A stretch of 8,383 bases of DNA from the NCBI GenBank assembly GCA_017394565.1, contig JAFPXW010000099.1, positions 1 through 8,383 on the forward strand, read 5' to 3'. Shown piece by piece: positions 5,234-8,383 of the stretch (the stretch's first letter is position 1; each line of letters begins with the position of its first letter). Source of the stretch: Oscillospiraceae bacterium (GTDB lineage Bacteria > Bacillota > Clostridia > Oscillospirales > Ruminococcaceae). The position numbers and the translations under genes were made by a program. Under the pieces are notes generated by a model. The model ran no database searches and had not been told where the DNA came from. It saw only the letters and a list, made by a program, of their open reading frames with translations.

Positions 5234-8200
5234 ATGGACAATTTCAGAAAGGAAACTCCCTACGATGCACAGGGGCTTTACAGCCCCGCTTTTGAGCATG
5301 AAAACTGCGGCATCGGTGCCGTTGTCAACCTGAAGGGCTACCGTTCCCGCCGTGTCGTGGAGGACGCGCTTGCCATCGTTGAAAAGCTCGAACACCGCGC
5401 CGGAAAAGATGCTGAGGGCAAGACCGGTGACGGCGTCGGCATCCTCACACAGATCCCGTATGCTTACTTTCAGAAGCAGGCAAAGGCGCTTGGGTTTGAG
5501 GTCGGCGAGGAGGGGGATTTCGGTGTCGGGATGTTCTTCTTTCCGCAGAATGAACTGAAATGTGCGCAGGCTCGCAAGCTGTTTGAGATCATCACCGAAA
5601 AGAACGGTATGCAGTTCCTCGGCTGGCGCGAGGTTCCGTCCGATCCGGAGATCCTCGGCACCCGTGCGAGAGAGAGTATGCCGCACATCATGCAGGGATT
5701 TGTGGCGCGTCCGGAGGAATGTCCGGCAGGGCTGGAATTCGACCGGAGGCTCTACATCATCCGCCGCGAATTCGAGCAGTCGAACGAACTGACCTACGTC
5801 TGCTCTCTGTCGAGCCGCACGATCGTCTACAAGGGAATGTTCCTCGTCCACGAGCTGCGCCGGTTCTATCACGATCTTCAGCAGGATGAATTTACATCCG
5901 CCATCGCGATGGTACATTCGAGATTCTCGACCAACACCACCCCCAGCTGGCAGAAGGCACACCCGAACCGCTTCATGGTCCACAACGGCGAGATCAACAC
6001 CATCACCGGCAACGCCGACAAGATGCTCGCCCGCGAGGAAACCATGTCCTGCACCGCCCTCCAGGACGAGATGTCCCGCATCCTCCCTGCCATCAATGCA
6101 GACGGTTCGGATTCGGCGCGGCTGGACAATGCGCTCGAATTCCTCGTCATGTCCGGAATGCCGCTGCCGAAGGCTGTCATGATCATGATCCCGGAGCCGT
6201 GGAAAAATAACCGTACCCTCTCCCAGGACAAGCATGATTTTTACCAGTACTACGCGACCATGATGGAACCGTGGGACGGGCCGGCTTCGATCATTTTCTC
6301 CGACGGCGATGTCATGGGCGCTGTTCTCGACCGCAATGGTCTGCGCCCGTCGCGCTACTGCATCACGGCTGACGGATTCCTCGTGCTGTCGTCCGAAACC
6401 GGATGTATCGACATTCCGCCGGAGATGATCGTCAAGAAAGATCGCCTGCGTCCCGGCAAAATGCTCCTTGCCGACACCAAGCAGGGCCGACTCATCGACG
6501 ACAGCGAGATCAAGCATACCTACGCTTCTTCCCAACCCTACGGCGAATGGCTCGACTGCAACCTCGTGACGCTTGAGGAGCTTCACATCCCGAACCAGAA
6601 GGTTCGCATCTACTCCCACGAGGAGCTCGTTCAGCAGCAGAAAGCATTCGGCTATTCCTACGAGGACATCCGCCGCAGCATCCTGCCGATGGCGACGACC
6701 GGTTCCGAGCCGATCGCGTCGATGGGCAGTGATATTTCGCTTCCGCCGCTGGACAAGGAGCAGCCGCCGCTGTTTAATTATTTCCGGCAGCTGTTCGCGC
6801 AGGTCACCAATCCCCCGTTCGATGCCATCCGCGAGGAGATCGTGACCGACACGACCGTCTATATCGGTGAGGACGGCAATCTGCTCACCGAACAGCCTGA
6901 AAACTGCCGCGTTCTGAAAATCGAGAACCCCATCCTTTCCGAAACGGATATGCTCAAGATCAAGGCGCTGCACACGGATGGGCTCAAATCTGCCGTCATC
7001 CCGATCACCTTCTACATCGGCACCACGCTCGAACGTGCCATCGAACGCCTTTTCATCGACGCGGACAAGGCTTACCGTGCCGGAGCGAATATCCTCATCC
7101 TCTCCGACCGCGATGTCGATGCGTCGCGCTGTGCGATCCCCTCGCTGCTGGCGGTGGCGGCATTGCAGCAGCATCTGGTTTCCACCAAGAAGCGCACTGC
7201 GGTCTCGATCATTCTGGAGAGCGCAGAGCCGCGCGAAGTGCATCATTTTGCGGCGCTGCTCGGCTATGGCGCGTGCGCGGTCAACCCGTACCTTGCACAC
7301 GAGACCATCCATGACCTCATCCGCACCCACCAGCTTGACAAGGATCACTACGCTGCGGAGGACGATTACAACAGCGCCGTCCTGCACGGTATTGTCAAAA
7401 TCGCTTCCAAGATGGGCATTTCGACCATCCAGTCGTATCAGGGCAGCAAGCTGTTTGAGGCCGTCGGCATTTCGCGCGACGTGATCGACCGTTACTTCCG
7501 CGGCACCGTCAGCCGCATCGGCGGCATCGGTCTGAAAGATCTGAGCCGCCGCACCGAACGGCTGCACCGTGCAGCCTTCGATCCGCTTGGTCTGCACACG
7601 GAGAATTCCCTCATCAGCCGCGGACTGCATCAGCTTCGCAGCGGAAAATCCGAGCATCTGTACACCCCGCAGACCATCCACCTCCTCCAGGAGGCCACCC
7701 GCACCGGCAATTACGACCTGTATCGTCAGTACTCGCAGGCGCTTCACAGCGAGGACAAGAAAATGACCTTGCGGAGTCTGCTGGACTTCCGGTTTGACGA
7801 AAACGGCGGTATTCCACTGGAGGAAGTCGAGAGCGTGGAAAGCATCTGCCATCGCTTCAAGACGGGTGCGATGTCCTACGGTTCGATCTCGCAGGAAGCG
7901 CACGAATGTCTTGCGCTGGCGATGAATCAGATCGGCGGCAAGTCGAATTCCGGTGAGGGCGGCGAATCTCCCGACCGTCTGCAATCTGACCGCTGCTCCG
8001 CAATCAAGCAGGTGGCTTCCGGCCGGTTCGGCGTGACCTCGGAATATCTGGTTTCCGCCAAGGAGATCCAGATCAAGATGGCACAGGGGGCAAAGCCCGG
8101 CGAGGGCGGTCATCTGCCGTCGGAGAAGGTATACCCGTGGATCGCCAAAACACGTCATTCCACCGCTGGTGTCGGGCTGATCTCACCGCCGCCGCACCAT

Positions 8201-8383
8201 GATATTTATTCCATCGAGGATCTCGCACAGCTCATCTACGACCTGAAAAATGCGAACCGCGATGCGAGAATTTCCGTCAAACTCGTGTCCGAAGCTGGTG
8301 TCGGCACCGTTGCCGCCGGTGTCGCAAAGGCCGGCGCACAGGTCGTTCTCATTTCCGGCTACGACGGCGGAACGGGCGCTGCA
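5234..8383 (+). CDS. gltB: Glutamate synthase large (alpha) subunit, 3' partial
   Basis: Glutamate synthase makes two glutamates from glutamine and 2-oxoglutarate, the second half of the GS-GOGAT ammonia assimilation route. The frame is open for 1050 codons to the window edge, out of about 1500 usual. Residues 1-24 are a propeptide removed to expose catalytic Cys25 in ENCGIGAVV. The class II glutamine amidotransferase domain then shows HSRFSTN (228-234), HNGEIN (250-255) and NGLRPSRY (368-375). The central domain begins around NPILSETDM (565-573). The FMN-binding synthase barrel begins near residue 876 with MSYGSIS (880-886), GGKSNSGEGGE (901-911), QGAKPGEGG (951-959) and DGGTGAA at the cut end. 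The 3Fe-4S cysteines and the C-terminal beta-helix lie beyond the window, where a small NADPH-binding subunit gene would be expected by family. The start is set by AAAGGGTGG. Expression appears controlled by the leader hairpin. In B. subtilis the same subunit is called gltA. Confidence 0.96.
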   Translation, partial: MDNFRKETPYDAQGLYSPAFEHENCGIGAVVNLKGYRSRRVVEDALAIVEKLEHRAGKDAEGKTGDGVGILTQIPYAYFQKQAKALGFEVGEEGDFGVGMFFFPQNELKCAQARKLFEIITEKNGMQFLGWREVPSDPEILGTRARESMPHIMQGFVARPEECPAGLEFDRRLYIIRREFEQSNELTYVCSLSSRTIVYKGMFLVHELRRFYHDLQQDEFTSAIAMVHSRFSTNTTPSWQKAHPNRFMVHNGEINTITGNADKMLAREETMSCTALQDEMSRILPAINADGSDSARLDNALEFLVMSGMPLPKAVMIMIPEPWKNNRTLSQDKHDFYQYYATMMEPWDGPASIIFSDGDVMGAVLDRNGLRPSRYCITADGFLVLSSETGCIDIPPEMIVKKDRLRPGKMLLADTKQGRLIDDSEIKHTYASSQPYGEWLDCNLVTLEELHIPNQKVRIYSHEELVQQQKAFGYSYEDIRRSILPMATTGSEPIASMGSDISLPPLDKEQPPLFNYFRQLFAQVTNPPFDAIREEIVTDTTVYIGEDGNLLTEQPENCRVLKIENPILSETDMLKIKALHTDGLKSAVIPITFYIGTTLERAIERLFIDADKAYRAGANILILSDRDVDASRCAIPSLLAVAALQQHLVSTKKRTAVSIILESAEPREVHHFAALLGYGACAVNPYLAHETIHDLIRTHQLDKDHYAAEDDYNSAVLHGIVKIASKMGISTIQSYQGSKLFEAVGISRDVIDRYFRGTVSRIGGIGLKDLSRRTERLHRAAFDPLGLHTENSLISRGLHQLRSGKSEHLYTPQTIHLLQEATRTGNYDLYRQYSQALHSEDKKMTLRSLLDFRFDENGGIPLEEVESVESICHRFKTGAMSYGSISQEAHECLALAMNQIGGKSNSGEGGESPDRLQSDRCSAIKQVASGRFGVTSEYLVSAKEIQIKMAQGAKPGEGGHLPSEKVYPWIAKTRHSTAGVGLISPPPHHDIYSIEDLAQLIYDLKNANRDARISVKLVSEAGVGTVAAGVAKAGAQVVLISGYDGGTGAA

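Noticed and set aside
5210..8158. A 982-codon stop-free frame on the - strand opposite gltB
   Set aside because: The + strand frame is unmistakably gltB with conserved motifs throughout. The antisense product is rich in His, Arg, Asp and Val with no recognisable domain, as expected from a mirrored codon bias.

Overview
The window looks like ordinary chromosome from an anaerobic Firmicute, most likely a gut or rumen Clostridium relative of the Oscillospiraceae/Ruminococcaceae type. The reasons are a clostridial-style rubrerythrin with N-terminal rubredoxin ribbons, a hybrid sugar-binding-domain/AraC regulator of a kind seen in these bacteria, strong AGGAGG-like ribosome sites, sigma-A promoters close to consensus, and fairly GC-rich coding DNA with AT-rich spacers. 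This assignment is an inference from gene style and cannot be confirmed here.

Layout: (1) Bases 1-611 hold the 3' part of a rubrerythrin/NADH-peroxidase-like gene on the + strand. (2) Bases 612-887 are an AT-rich spacer with a GC-rich hairpin and a long-range inverted repeat covering the next gene's ribosome site. (3) Bases 888-3378 carry a two-gene + strand regulatory unit: a 77-residue XRE-type DNA-binding protein, then a 735-residue regulator made of a LacI-like ligand-binding domain, a middle region, a degenerate GGDEF-like domain and an AraC-type HTH. It ends in a clear intrinsic terminator. (4) Bases 3535-4893 encode a MATE-family efflux transporter on the - strand, converging on the regulator and separated from it by a second, bidirectional terminator. 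(5) Bases 4894-5233 are a divergent promoter region with two textbook sigma-A promoters, one for the transporter and one for the gene to the right. (6) From 5234 to the window end runs the first 1050 codons of the glutamate synthase large subunit on the + strand, open at the window edge.

The genes do not form one pathway. They are an oxidative-stress enzyme, a local regulatory pair, a drug/toxin exporter and central nitrogen assimilation. The most interesting points are regulatory. A very stable hairpin with a U-tract starts only a few bases after the predicted gltB start site, so full-length gltB mRNA seems to need read-through. The XRE leader has a near-perfect 12-base anti-Shine-Dalgarno arm. 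The large regulator combines four domains and has lost the GGDEF signature. I found no CRISPR array, insertion sequence, tRNA/rRNA gene or evident new defence system.
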